Shown here piece after piece: positions 17,581-26,468 of a DNA stretch of 64,000 bases. The stretch lies in NCBI RefSeq assembly GCF_030269305.1, contig NZ_BSTC01000004.1, positions 163,963-227,962 of the forward strand, given 5' to 3'. Under the pieces are notes generated by a model. That model saw only the letters and a list, made by a program, of their open reading frames with translations, was not told the origin of the DNA and made no database searches. The DNA comes from Kineosporia sp. NBRC 101731. Its GTDB lineage: Bacteria; Actinomycetota; Actinomycetes; Actinomycetales; Kineosporiaceae. Position 1 is the stretch's first letter. Each line of letters begins with the position of its first letter. The position numbers and the translations under genes are program-made.

Positions 17581-18542
17581 GCGGAGCTCTCCAGGTAGCT
17601 CTCCAGGTAGCTCTCCAGCTCGGCCAGGTCGGGCATGGCGTCGGCGCAGGCCAGTTGCCCGGCCACGTACGAGCCCGCGGCGTTGGCCAGGGTCAGCGTG
17701 CCGGCCAGGTCGTCGCCGGCCAGCAGGCCGTGCACGAGGGCGCCGCCGAAGGCGTCCCCGGCGCCGAGCCCGTTGACCACCTCCACCGGCAGCGGCGGCA
17801 CCACCACGCGTTCGGCCGTGCTCCGCCGGCTGCCCAGCACCCCGGCCGGCCCCTGTTTCACCACCGCCAGGTCCACCCCGGCGTCGTGCAGGGCCTTGAC
17901 CGCGCCGTCCGGCGACCCCTCACCGACGGCGACGCGGCACTCCTGCAGATTGCCCACTGCCGCCGTGACGTACGGCAGGGCACTGGCGATGTGCCGGGCC
18001 GCAACCCCTTCGGACGACCAGAACATCGGCCGGTAGTCCAGGTCGAGCACCGTGATCCCGGACCGGCCGCGCGCCTCCAGCGCGGCCAGGGTGGCCTCCC
18101 GGCTGGGCGAGCGGGACAGGCCGGTGCCGGTCACCCAGAACACCCGGGCGGCGCGGATCGCGTCCAGGTCCAGCTCGTCCGGGGAGATCTCCAGGTCCGG
18201 GGCCTTGGGGAAACGGTAGAAGTAGAGCGGGAAGTCGTCGGGCGGGAAGATCTCGCAGAACACCACCGGGGTGGGCAGGTGCTCCACCGGGCGCACCCAG
18301 CGGTCGTCGACGCCGAAATCCTGCAGGGCGCGGTGGACGTAGCGGCCGAACGGGTCGGCGCCGGTGCGGGTGATCACGGCCGTGCGGCGGCCCAGCCGGG
18401 CCGCGGCCACCGCCACGTTCGTGGCACTGCCGCCCAGGAACCGGCGAAAGCTCGTCACCTGCTCCAGCGGCACCCCGACCTGCTCGGGATAGATGTCGAT
18501 GCTGACCCGGCCCATCGTGACCAGGTCGAAGGCCGCCCTCAT
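17577..18542 (-). CDS. iolC: 5-dehydro-2-deoxygluconokinase (PfkB family)
   Basis: The 321-residue PfkB kinase phosphorylates 5-dehydro-2-deoxygluconate. It opens with LVTMGRVSIDIYPEQVGVPL, a signature of IolC. Glycine-rich GGSATNVAVAAARLG lies at ~37-51 and the PfkB active-site motif GLGAGDAFGGALVHG near 265-280, with the catalytic Asp intact. The start overlaps the iolE stop by 4 bases. The last residues LESYLESYLESSA come from a 12-bp in-frame tandem repeat and look like a slippage-extended tail. Confidence 0.95.
   Translation of the reverse strand: MRAAFDLVTMGRVSIDIYPEQVGVPLEQVTSFRRFLGGSATNVAVAAARLGRRTAVITRTGADPFGRYVHRALQDFGVDDRWVRPVEHLPTPVVFCEIFPPDDFPLYFYRFPKAPDLEISPDELDLDAIRAARVFWVTGTGLSRSPSREATLAALEARGRSGITVLDLDYRPMFWSSEGVAARHIASALPYVTAAVGNLQECRVAVGEGSPDGAVKALHDAGVDLAVVKQGPAGVLGSRRSTAERVVVPPLPVEVVNGLGAGDAFGGALVHGLLAGDDLAGTLTLANAAGSYVAGQLACADAMPDLAELESYLESYLESSA
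17581..17617 (-). repeat. 12-bp tandem repeat at the iolC 3' end
   Basis: A GCTCTCCAGGTA unit repeats about three times and encodes the LESY tail repeats of IolC. It lies in frame, just before the overlap with the next gene. Confidence 0.8.
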
Positions 18543-19423
18543 GCGAGCACCCGCCTCAGGTAGTCCAGGGAGCGGCTCACGGCGTGCACCGGCCCCGCGC
18601 CCGGCGGCGGTTCCTGCCCCAGCATCACGTCGTGCTCGAGCACGTACCAGCCCTGGTAACCGACCTGCTGCAGGGCGCCGATCATGCTCTCCAGGTCGAC
18701 CGAGCCCTCCCCCAGCACCGTCCACAGACCGTTCGCGACCGCGTCCGAAAAGCTCAGTTCCCCGCCGGTCACCCGGGCCGCCAGGGCCGCGTCCACGTCC
18801 TTGAGGTGCACATGCCCGACCCGCTCGGGGGCGGCGAGGGTGATCGCGACCGGGTCGGCGCCCGCAGCCACCAGGTGGCCGGTGTCGATGCACAGGGCAA
18901 TGGACGATCCGGTCAGGACCCGGCGCACGTCACCGTCGTTCTCGATCAGGGTGCCCATGTGGGGATGCACCACGGCCAGCAGCCCTCGCCCGGCCAGGTG
19001 CTCGTTCAGGAGGTCCAGGTTCGCCAGCAGCGTCTTCCACTGAGCCGGGTCGAGTTCGGGCCGCACGTCGTAGCCGTCCAGACCGGTGACCGCCGCCAGC
19101 ACCACCACCTCGGCCCCGGCTGCCGAGCACGCGTCCGCGAACACGTCTACCTCCGGCAGCGGGTCGTGTTCGGCCCGGTGCAGCACGACCGGCAGGAATC
19201 CGCCGACCGCCTCCAGACCGAAATCCGCCAGGAGCGAGGCTTTCTGGCGGGGATCGACGGGAAGGAAGCCCGACGGGCCGAACTCGGTGGCCCGCAGGCC
19301 CAGGTCGCGCATCTCGGCCAGTACGCGCGGGGCGGGCATCTGGTAGCCCCATCCGGGCACCTCGCAGACGCCCCAGGAGATCGGCGCCCCGGCCGTGCGG
19401 GAACGCGAAACATCACTCGTCAT
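18539..19423 (-). CDS. iolE: Inosose dehydratase (2-keto-myo-inositol dehydratase)
   Basis: The 294-residue xylose-isomerase-like TIM barrel removes water from scyllo-inosose, the second pathway step. It has the IolE opening APISWGVCEVPGWG (~13-26), then ATEFGPSGFLP, VVHPHMGTLIE, CIDTGHLVAAG and VGHVHLKDVD, which supply the metal-binding Glu/Asp/His set. The C-terminus YQGWYVLEHDVML gives the last acidic ligand. It is the first gene of the operon, with ATG at 19423. Upstream is a ~330-bp region containing a TTTGTC palindrome. Confidence 0.93.
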   Translation of the reverse strand: MTSDVSRSRTAGAPISWGVCEVPGWGYQMPAPRVLAEMRDLGLRATEFGPSGFLPVDPRQKASLLADFGLEAVGGFLPVVLHRAEHDPLPEVDVFADACSAAGAEVVVLAAVTGLDGYDVRPELDPAQWKTLLANLDLLNEHLAGRGLLAVVHPHMGTLIENDGDVRRVLTGSSIALCIDTGHLVAAGADPVAITLAAPERVGHVHLKDVDAALAARVTGGELSFSDAVANGLWTVLGEGSVDLESMIGALQQVGYQGWYVLEHDVMLGQEPPPGAGPVHAVSRSLDYLRRVLA

Positions 19424-19751
19424 TGAGCGTTACAGCTCCTCGTTCGGCCTTACACGTCACCGTGCAGGAAGGCCTTGCCGGGAACACGGGCCGTCTCCGA
19501 TCGTCAGCCGCGGGTATCGGGATGTCAAGGTTTGTCAGGACAAACGGCCATCCCGCGACCCTTCACGATGCCGGGAAGGTATGGGCCCGTACCCGAACGG
19601 AGTTGGACACGCATGAGAGCCGGTTCCTGCGCTCCGGGCATCCCCGGAGTGCCTCATCGAAGGAGAGATCAGCACTCCCCGCCCTCTGATCGCCGTGAAG
19701 GCTCAACTTCGCGCTCGGCCTGCCGATCACGTCCGGGTAGGAGGGGCGTGT
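19424..19751. other. Divergent intergenic region between iolE and the RCC1-repeat gene
   Basis: About 330 bases without a convincing gene. It holds a perfect operator-like palindrome at 19531-19544 and a short hairpin CTCCGGG-CATC-CCCGGAG at 19632-19649 in the leader of the RCC1-repeat gene. The frames here have no coding character. Confidence 0.5.
19531..19544. promoter_or_regulatory. Candidate operator for the iol operon (perfect palindrome)
   Basis: TTTGTC-AG-GACAAA is a perfect inverted repeat about 110 bases upstream of iolE. The inner TGTCAGGACA fits nine of ten positions of the half-degenerate site I recall for the GntR-type IolR repressor of Corynebacterium. No iol regulator gene lies in this window. 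Confidence 0.5.
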
Positions 19752-22178
19752 ATGCCAGGGGCTGGAGCCGTGGCACGGCGATGGGTCGTGGCCACCGTGG
19801 CGTGCTGGGTACTGCTCGGCGCCGTCATCGTCCTGCCGCGCCCCTCCGGAGCCTTCTTCACGGCCGGCACCGGTACCACGGCGCAGTTCCGGGCCCCGGC
19901 CTGGACCCCGCTCTCGGGTCTGTTCTGGTCGGGCGACGACTCGTCCGGTTCGGCCGGGGAGGCCGGGACCGGCGACACGGTGGCCGTGCGCAGTGCCACC
20001 GCCCTCGCCGGCGGCGGGACGTTCTCGGCCCTGGGCACCGGCTACTACCACTCGTGCGCGATCCGTTCCTCGACCGTCGGCGCCCAGGGCCCGGGCACCC
20101 TGGTCTGCTGGGGCCGTAACGGCGGGGGGCAGCTCGGGCGCGGTGCCACGAGCACGCTGGAGGCCACCCCCGGGTCGGTGCTGCCGGCCGGTACGACCTG
20201 GAAGGCCGTGACCGGTGGCGAGGAGGTCACGTGTGCCCTGCAGAGTTCACCGACCGACGGATCGGTGTGGTGCTGGGGCTGGGGCGGCGTGGGCCAGCTG
20301 GGCGCCGGGAGCGTGGTGCAGAAGCTCAACCCGAACCGGATCACCTACGGCGGCGGTGTTCCCGAGACCTGGCGCTCGATCAGCGGTGACGGCAACCGGT
20401 TCTGCGCGATCGCGACCGACGGCGGGCTGTGGTGCTGGGGCCGTAACAGCGACGCCGAGGTGGGCGACGGCACCACCACCCACCGCACCGTGCCGGTGCG
20501 GGTCGAGAGCGGCGCCACCTTCTCGTCGGTGTCCGCGGGGCAGATGCACACCTGCGCGCTCGCGGCCTCGGGCACGGTGCAGGGCGCGGCCGTGGTCGCG
20601 GGACAGGCGTTCTGCTGGGGCGGCAACTCCTACCGCCAGTCGGGCACGAGCAGCTCCGCCGCCTCGCTGACGGTGCCGACGCCGGTGGTCGCGGCCGGCT
20701 CCACCGGGGTGCGCACCTGGTCGATGCTGGCCGCCGGCAGCCGCGCGACCTGCGCGATCACGGCCGACAGGGGTGACAGCGCCGTCCCCGCCGGGCAACT
20801 GTGGTGCTGGGGCCAGCTCGGCGACGGCGGCGCGAACACCACCGCTCCGGCGCAGGTGGGCACCTCCACCGGCTGGACGTCGGTCGATGTCGGGGGTGAC
20901 GGCGTGAACCAGTTCTGCGGCGTGGACGCCGGGGTGCTGACCTGCCGGGGCGGCAACTCCCAGGGGCAGGCCGGTGACGGCACACAGATCTACCGCACGG
21001 CCTGGGGGCCGGTGGGTGGCGGCACCACCAGCAGCTGGAGCTCGGTCTCGGTGGGCCGGGGCCACGGCTGCGCCCTGACCACCACCTCGCAGCTGTCGTG
21101 CTGGGGCTCGGCCGAGTTCGGGCAGCCCGGCAACGGCGCCGTCTGGTTCCGCAACACGCTGCGACCGATCAGCAGCAGCACGGCCCGCTGGTCGTCCGTG
21201 GACAGCGAGGACACCCACACCTGCGCGTTGCAGGACAGCAACCTGTTCTGCTGGGGCCGCAACACCAGCGGTCAGCTCGGTCTGGGCTCCTACGTCTCGT
21301 ACGGCACGCCGCAGCCGGTGCCGGGGGCCTGGTCACGGGTCACCGTCGGCACCGAGCACACCTGTGCGCTGGACACCGGCGGCGCGGCCTGGTGCTGGGG
21401 ACGCAACCTGGCCGGCGCCACGCTGGGCACCGCGAGCGGGAACTCCACGAACGTGCCGACCCCGGTCGTGGTGAGCGGGGTGAGCGGGGAGCGCTGGACC
21501 GGGATCGACGCGGGCCTGAACGCCACCTGCGGCACCCGCTCGGACGGCACGCTGTGGTGCTGGGGCGCCCAGTCGCAGGGGGTGCTCGGCAACGGCACGA
21601 GCACCACCTCCGCGACCCGGCCCGCCCGGGTCTCCGGCGGCGGCACCGACTGGGCCGGTGTGCAGGTCAGCAGCAACGAGCACGCGTGCGCGACGCGCAC
21701 CTCGGGCACGCTGTACTGCTGGGGGTCGAACGGGTACGGGCAGATCGGCACGGGCACGTCCGGAGGAACCGTCACCGCGCCGGTCGCGGTGACCCGGCCG
21801 GCCGCCGTGAGCGGTGCCCTCATCGCGTACGGGGTGGGGCAGGAACACACCTGCGCCCTGGACTCCGCAGGGGTGCTGTGGTGCTGGGGCCACAACAACG
21901 ACCGGCAGTTCGGCACCCCGGCGAACACGGCCGACTCGGCCACCCCGGTACCGGCCGCCGCGGCCACGAGCGGCACCACCTGGACCTCGATGGTCGTGGG
22001 CGGCAACAGTACCTGCGCCGGGCGCTCGGACGGTGGCCTGTGGTGCTGGGGCCACAACTACCGCGGCAAGCTCGGGCAGGGCAACGACAACGCCACCGTC
22101 AGCGCCCCGGCCCTGAGCTCCGCCGCCACCCCGGTCGCGGTGCGGCTGTCGCGGGTATCGCTCTTCGTCCTGCGGTGA
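19752..22178 (+). CDS. Secreted/cell-surface RCC1-repeat beta-propeller protein
   Basis: From ATG 19752, with AGGAGGGG seven bases upstream, the product is 808 residues. A signal segment (RRWVVATVACWVLLGAVIV) is followed by AFFTAGTGTTAQF, resembling the start of SipW-processed surface proteins. The rest is about 14 RCC1-type blades of the form 'C-A-[IL]-x-x-x-G-x-[LV]-[WY]-C-W-G-x-N-x-x-G-Q-L-G', each with paired Cys. Bacterial RCC1-repeat proteins are extracellular propellers with unknown ligands. The Cys pairs per blade suggest disulphide stabilisation outside the cell. No sortase motif or C-terminal anchor was found. Confidence 0.85.
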   Translation: MPGAGAVARRWVVATVACWVLLGAVIVLPRPSGAFFTAGTGTTAQFRAPAWTPLSGLFWSGDDSSGSAGEAGTGDTVAVRSATALAGGGTFSALGTGYYHSCAIRSSTVGAQGPGTLVCWGRNGGGQLGRGATSTLEATPGSVLPAGTTWKAVTGGEEVTCALQSSPTDGSVWCWGWGGVGQLGAGSVVQKLNPNRITYGGGVPETWRSISGDGNRFCAIATDGGLWCWGRNSDAEVGDGTTTHRTVPVRVESGATFSSVSAGQMHTCALAASGTVQGAAVVAGQAFCWGGNSYRQSGTSSSAASLTVPTPVVAAGSTGVRTWSMLAAGSRATCAITADRGDSAVPAGQLWCWGQLGDGGANTTAPAQVGTSTGWTSVDVGGDGVNQFCGVDAGVLTCRGGNSQGQAGDGTQIYRTAWGPVGGGTTSSWSSVSVGRGHGCALTTTSQLSCWGSAEFGQPGNGAVWFRNTLRPISSSTARWSSVDSEDTHTCALQDSNLFCWGRNTSGQLGLGSYVSYGTPQPVPGAWSRVTVGTEHTCALDTGGAAWCWGRNLAGATLGTASGNSTNVPTPVVVSGVSGERWTGIDAGLNATCGTRSDGTLWCWGAQSQGVLGNGTSTTSATRPARVSGGGTDWAGVQVSSNEHACATRTSGTLYCWGSNGYGQIGTGTSGGTVTAPVAVTRPAAVSGALIAYGVGQEHTCALDSAGVLWCWGHNNDRQFGTPANTADSATPVPAAAATSGTTWTSMVVGGNSTCAGRSDGGLWCWGHNYRGKLGQGNDNATVSAPALSSAATPVAVRLSRVSLFVLR

Positions 22179-22214
22179 ACCCCCCACGCGCCCGGCACGA
22201 GCCCGACGGCAGAA

Positions 22215-22252
22215 GGACGCGTGATCGCGTATCACACCGCGACCACGCGTCC
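22215..22252. terminator. Hairpin between convergent RCC1 and DUF808 genes
   Basis: Arms GGACGCGT (22215-22222) and ACGCGTCC (22245-22252) are perfectly complementary around a 22-base loop that can pair further. It lies 37 bases past the RCC1-repeat stop and can terminate both convergent genes. Confidence 0.55.
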
Positions 22253-22292
22253 CCTGCCGAAAGTTACTGCCGAAGAACCGGCGCTCGCGGAC

Positions 22293-23237
22293 TCAGTGCC
22301 CGGCTGCGGTCTTCTTCTTCGGCACGAAGTGCATGATCGTCACGACCACCGCGCCGACGACCAGGCCGATGAGGGCCGAGCAGAGGGTGTTGACGCACCA
22401 GGCCAGCACACCGCCGACACCGCCGACGTCGTGCACGCTCTCCTCGAGGTGGTGCACCAGTTCGTAGGGCCCGTGCCAGCCGAGCTCGTCGACACCGACG
22501 AGCAGGATGTGGCCACCCACCCAGAGCATGGCTGCGATGCCGACGGTCGAGAGCACCGACAGCACCTTCGGCATGGCGGCGACCAGGCCGCGGCCGAGCG
22601 ACGCCCGCGCGCCCGGGCCGGACTCGATCAGCTTCAGGCCGACGTCGTCGACCTTCACGATCAGGCCGACCAGGCCGTAGACCACGACGGTGACGACCAG
22701 CGCCACGAAGGCCAGGATGATCGCGCGGGAGACGAACGGCTCGTCGGTGACCTCGTTGAGGGAGATCACCATGATCTCGGCGGAGAGGATGAAGTCGGTG
22801 GTGATCGCGCCCTTCACCATTGCCTTCTCGGCGTCCGGCCCGAGCGCGGCCGCGGTCTTCTCCGGCTGGTGGTCGCCGTGACCGCCGAACATCTCGTAGA
22901 CCTTCTCGGCCCCCTCGAAGGCCAGGTACACGCCGCCGCACATCAGGATCGGCGTGAGCGCCCACTCCGCGAACTGACTCAGCAGCAGCGCGGCCGGGAG
23001 GATGAAGAGGATCTTGTTGCGCAGTGAGCCCAGCGCGATCCTCCACACGATGGGCAGTTCCCGGTCGGGGGTGAAGCCGTGCACGTAACGCGGAGTGACA
23101 GCCGTGTCGTCGATGACGACCCCCGCCGCCTTCGTGCTGGCTCGTCCCGCAGCCGCGGCCACGTCGTCCACCGACGCGGCGGCTGCCTTCGCCAGTACGG
23201 CGATGTCGTCCAGAAGTGCCGCCAGACCGCCTGCCAT
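22293..23237 (-). CDS. DUF808 (YedI-like) integral membrane protein
   Basis: The 314-residue protein begins MAGGLAALLDDIAVLAKAAA and VDDVAAAAGRASTKAAGVVIDDTAVTPRYVHG, the hallmark opening of DUF808/YedI proteins. Several transmembrane helices follow (ILFILPAALLLSQF, ILAFVALVVTVVVYG, GHILLVGVDELG, LIGLVVGAVVVTIMHF). The family is widespread and its function is unknown; a transport role is often suspected. It is monocistronic here, with a 277-bp promoter region shared with the next gene. Confidence 0.92.
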   Translation of the reverse strand: MAGGLAALLDDIAVLAKAAAASVDDVAAAAGRASTKAAGVVIDDTAVTPRYVHGFTPDRELPIVWRIALGSLRNKILFILPAALLLSQFAEWALTPILMCGGVYLAFEGAEKVYEMFGGHGDHQPEKTAAALGPDAEKAMVKGAITTDFILSAEIMVISLNEVTDEPFVSRAIILAFVALVVTVVVYGLVGLIVKVDDVGLKLIESGPGARASLGRGLVAAMPKVLSVLSTVGIAAMLWVGGHILLVGVDELGWHGPYELVHHLEESVHDVGGVGGVLAWCVNTLCSALIGLVVGAVVVTIMHFVPKKKTAAGH

Positions 23238-23514
23238 CGAACTCCCTCACTCGTGATCCGGGTGGGCGCATGGGCCCCATCGTGCGCACAGCATCCCGTA
23301 CCCGCCCTTCGCCCGAGGGTTCTGCGGCCCGATGGGCGTCGCGAGGAACGTCACCCGGCCGGACGGGAACTTTCACAGGATACCGATGGCTAGCTCCCCG
23401 TGACCGGCCGGTGACCAGGGGCGGAGCATATTCCCGATCTTCGCGGGCGATTTGCGCCCGCGGGCGTAAGTGTGACGAAATGTCCCCGCCGCCCACTGAG
23501 ATCGAGGGAAATCC

Positions 23515-24120
23515 ATGGCCCCGCAAGTCGGAAAGTCACTCGTCGCGCTCCTCGGGGTGACCGGTCTTCTCGGTGTCGGCCTCCTGGCCACCCGGGGCCT
23601 GGACGACACCGGGGCGACCAGTGCGGTCGCGGCGGTCCTGAGCTCGGGTTCCACCCCGTCGGCGAGCACGCCGGCCGTCGACGCGGTCACCGACATCGCC
23701 GAGAACACCCGGCAGTGCGCGCTGATGTCGTTCGACCAGATCTCCACGGTGACCGGTGGCGTGGTCGGGTACGACCCCGACCCGGCCGCGTTCGAGGGCG
23801 ACGTGTGCCGCTGGAAGATCTCCGGTTCGCAGAAGGTGCCGGCCGGGACGCTGCTGAGCCTGTCGGAGACGCGGGACCTGTCGGCCCGGACGTTCCGCAC
23901 GTACGCGGCCGCGGCGGTCAAGAGCGGCCGGGCCCAGCGCGTGAAGGGCCTGGGTGAGCCGGCGATCGTGAACAGGGCCGGCGAGCTCGAGGTGTACTCG
24001 GCGGGAAGCTCGTACCGGATCGGGTTCGACATCCCGGACTCCCGCCCCCCGGCCCAGGAGATCAAGGCCCTGCAGATCGAACTGGTGCAGGTCTTCGTAC
24101 AGTCCGGCACGGGAGCCTAG
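23515..24120 (+). CDS. Secreted DUF3558-like protein
   Basis: The 201-residue product has an N-terminal signal/anchor (LVALLGVTGLLGVGLLAT) and a Ser/Thr/Ala-rich spacer. Its domain resembles DUF3558 lipoproteins: CALMSFDQISTVTGG with the first Cys, then DVCRWKISG with the second, and a terminal helix EIKALQIELVQVFVQ. There is no lipobox Cys, so it would be released or anchored by the signal segment. Ligand and role are unknown. Its stop overlaps that of the convergent GGDEF/EAL gene at a CTAG. Confidence 0.65.
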   Translation: MAPQVGKSLVALLGVTGLLGVGLLATRGLDDTGATSAVAAVLSSGSTPSASTPAVDAVTDIAENTRQCALMSFDQISTVTGGVVGYDPDPAAFEGDVCRWKISGSQKVPAGTLLSLSETRDLSARTFRTYAAAAVKSGRAQRVKGLGEPAIVNRAGELEVYSAGSSYRIGFDIPDSRPPAQEIKALQIELVQVFVQSGTGA

Positions 24121-26357
24121 GACAGGCCCTTGACCGCTTCCACGCGGGGGACGCGCTGGTCGGCCAGCCAGGCGTGCAGGGCGACGGCCGCGAGCGGTTT
24201 GGCGATCAGGTAGCCCTGGATCAGGTCACAGCCGCCGGCCTGCAGCCAGGTCATCTCCTCCTCCGTCTCGACCCCCTCGGCGACCACGGAAAGCCCTAGC
24301 CGGTGCGCCATGTCGATGGTGCTCGCGACGATGATGCCGGTCCGGGCGTCGGTACTGAGGCGACTGGTGAAGGCCCGGTCGATCTTCAGCGTTGCCACCG
24401 GCAGGTCGTGAAGGTAGGCCATGCTGGAGTAGCCGGTGCCGAAGTCGTCGACCAGCAACTCGAACCCCAGATCGCGGACGGCGAGCAGGAATTCGCCGGC
24501 CCGGCCGTGGCTGTCGACCAGTAGCGACTCGGTGATCTCGATCTTGATGGCGGAGGCGGGCAGGCTGCGCCGGGCCAGGCGCTGGGCCAGTTCGTGCTCC
24601 AGCGAGCCGTTCATCAGGTCGCTGGCCGACAGGTTCACCGAGACCGCGATGTCGTAGCCCAGGCGGCGCAGGGCATCGGCCTCGTCGAAGGCCAGGTCCA
24701 GCACGATGCGGGTGATCTGGGGCATCAGCCCGGCGTGCTCGGCCAGCGGCAGGAACACGTCCGGCGGTACGAAACCGCGCTCCGGGTGGGTCCAGCGCAC
24801 CAGAGCCTCAACCGACCGGATCTGGCGCGTGTGCGCGTCCACGATCGGCTGGAAGGCCAGGCTCAGCTGGTGGCGGTCGAAGGCGAGCCGTAACGCCTCG
24901 ATGGTGGCCAGGCGGTCCCAGGCGCTGCTGTGCTCGGCGTCGTCGTACGTCTCGAAGCCGGTCCGGGCGGTCTTGGCCCGGTACATCGCCATGTCGGCCT
25001 GGGCCAGGGCACGGCCCACCTGGGTGCCCGGGGACAGGGCGGTGATGCCGATGCTGCCGCCCACGTGCAGCAGGGTGCCGCCCACGGTGAACGGCTCCTC
25101 GAGCGCGGCGATCAGGTTGGCGGCCGTGCGGGCGGCCTCGTCCCGGGAGGTCAGGGGTAGGTGCACGGCGAACTCGTCACCGCCGAGGCGGGCGATCACC
25201 CCTGGTTCCGGTACCCGGGCGACGAACCGGGTCGCGACCTCCCGCAGCAGCTCGTCGCCGACCTGGTGACCGAGGGCGTCGTTGATCTCCTTGAACCGGT
25301 CCAGGTCGATGATCATCACGGCGCCGGTGCCGCTGCTCTTCTGCTCCAGCAGGTCGTAGAGGGCACGCCGGTTCGGCAGGCCGGTGAGGCTGTCGGTGCC
25401 GGCCATGCGCCGCATGTCGGACAGGTCCACGACCTCGCGCATGGTCAGGGCGGTGCGTACCGCGAGCGCGGCCAGGGCCCCGATGGCCAGCACGATCGCC
25501 AGCAGGCTGCTGGAGACCGAACCCAGTACCAGGACCACCAGCGGCGGCAGGCTGAACAGCAGCGGCCCCAGGAACTCCCGGTTGCTCACGGCGCCGCTCG
25601 TGCGCGGTGGGCCGGTCTCCTCCGGCCGCAGGGCGGCCAGGGCGATGAGGGCGTCGGCGACCAGGTACGAGGCGTCGTTCCAGCCGCCGTGCACGAAGGT
25701 GCCCTCGAGCACCAGCACCAGGTACCAGGAGTCGGCCACGGTGAAGGCGACGAACCCGCAGACGAGCAGGATCCAGGTGGGCCGGCGCCAGGCGCCGAGC
25801 GCGGCCATGGCCCCGATCGCGGCGGCGGCCAGGCTGAGATCGACGACCGGGTAGGCGAAATTGGTGACGATCTGGGCGACGGAGCCCTCGCTGGCGGCGT
25901 CGGTGATCCGGGGGAAGAGCAGCAGCGACCCGACCGAGGCCAGTCCCAGGCCGGCGATCGCGCCGTCGAGCAGGAAGCTGCTGCGCCGGGGGATGCGGGC
26001 CCGCAACATCAGCCAGATCGCGGCCATCGACAGGGGGGCCAGGGCCAGCCAGAGGGCGTCGGCCGGACCGGGGTAGGGCACCACGTCGCGCCGCTCGTAC
26101 ACCAGCTGCCACAGCAGGGTGCCGAGGGCGTAGCTGCCCATCCCGGTAGCGATCAGGGTCCAGGCCAGCCGGTCGGCGGGCACCCGGGCGGCGCGCAGCC
26201 CGCAGGTCACCGCGGAGCCGGTGAAGACGACCTGGGGAAGGCCGACGATGACGAGCTGGTTCAGGGTGAGCACGCCGAACTCGCTGAGCGCGACCAGGGC
26301 GCAGTAGACGAGCAGCGCGGTCACGACGACAGCACACATCCATCGCACCGCGCGCAT
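24117..26357 (-). CDS. Bifunctional GGDEF/EAL c-di-GMP enzyme with N-terminal membrane sensor
   Basis: From ATG 26357 (AAAGGGGGA directly upstream) the product is 746 residues. The first ~300 residues contain about eight hydrophobic helices, a membrane sensory region. The diguanylate cyclase active site is intact (ARLGGDEFAVHL near 392), without an obvious RxxD inhibitory site. The EAL phosphodiesterase domain also looks complete: SVEALVRWTHPERG near 520, VNLSASDLMNG, EITESLLVD, VDDFGTGYSSM near 639, AEGVETEEE and QGYLIAKPL. The protein could therefore make or break c-di-GMP, a signal that controls development in multicellular actinomycetes. It appears monocistronic. Confidence 0.95.
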   Translation of the reverse strand: MRAVRWMCAVVVTALLVYCALVALSEFGVLTLNQLVIVGLPQVVFTGSAVTCGLRAARVPADRLAWTLIATGMGSYALGTLLWQLVYERRDVVPYPGPADALWLALAPLSMAAIWLMLRARIPRRSSFLLDGAIAGLGLASVGSLLLFPRITDAASEGSVAQIVTNFAYPVVDLSLAAAAIGAMAALGAWRRPTWILLVCGFVAFTVADSWYLVLVLEGTFVHGGWNDASYLVADALIALAALRPEETGPPRTSGAVSNREFLGPLLFSLPPLVVLVLGSVSSSLLAIVLAIGALAALAVRTALTMREVVDLSDMRRMAGTDSLTGLPNRRALYDLLEQKSSGTGAVMIIDLDRFKEINDALGHQVGDELLREVATRFVARVPEPGVIARLGGDEFAVHLPLTSRDEAARTAANLIAALEEPFTVGGTLLHVGGSIGITALSPGTQVGRALAQADMAMYRAKTARTGFETYDDAEHSSAWDRLATIEALRLAFDRHQLSLAFQPIVDAHTRQIRSVEALVRWTHPERGFVPPDVFLPLAEHAGLMPQITRIVLDLAFDEADALRRLGYDIAVSVNLSASDLMNGSLEHELAQRLARRSLPASAIKIEITESLLVDSHGRAGEFLLAVRDLGFELLVDDFGTGYSSMAYLHDLPVATLKIDRAFTSRLSTDARTGIIVASTIDMAHRLGLSVVAEGVETEEEMTWLQAGGCDLIQGYLIAKPLAAVALHAWLADQRVPRVEAVKGLS

Positions 26358-26468
26358 GTTCCCCCTTTCCACCGCTGGGAAAAGTTATCGACGCGCCCTG
26401 GACCGAACTTGATGTCCGGGGCCGCCTGCTCCATAGATGATCTAGGGCGTTCTATGACAAGGAGTGGC

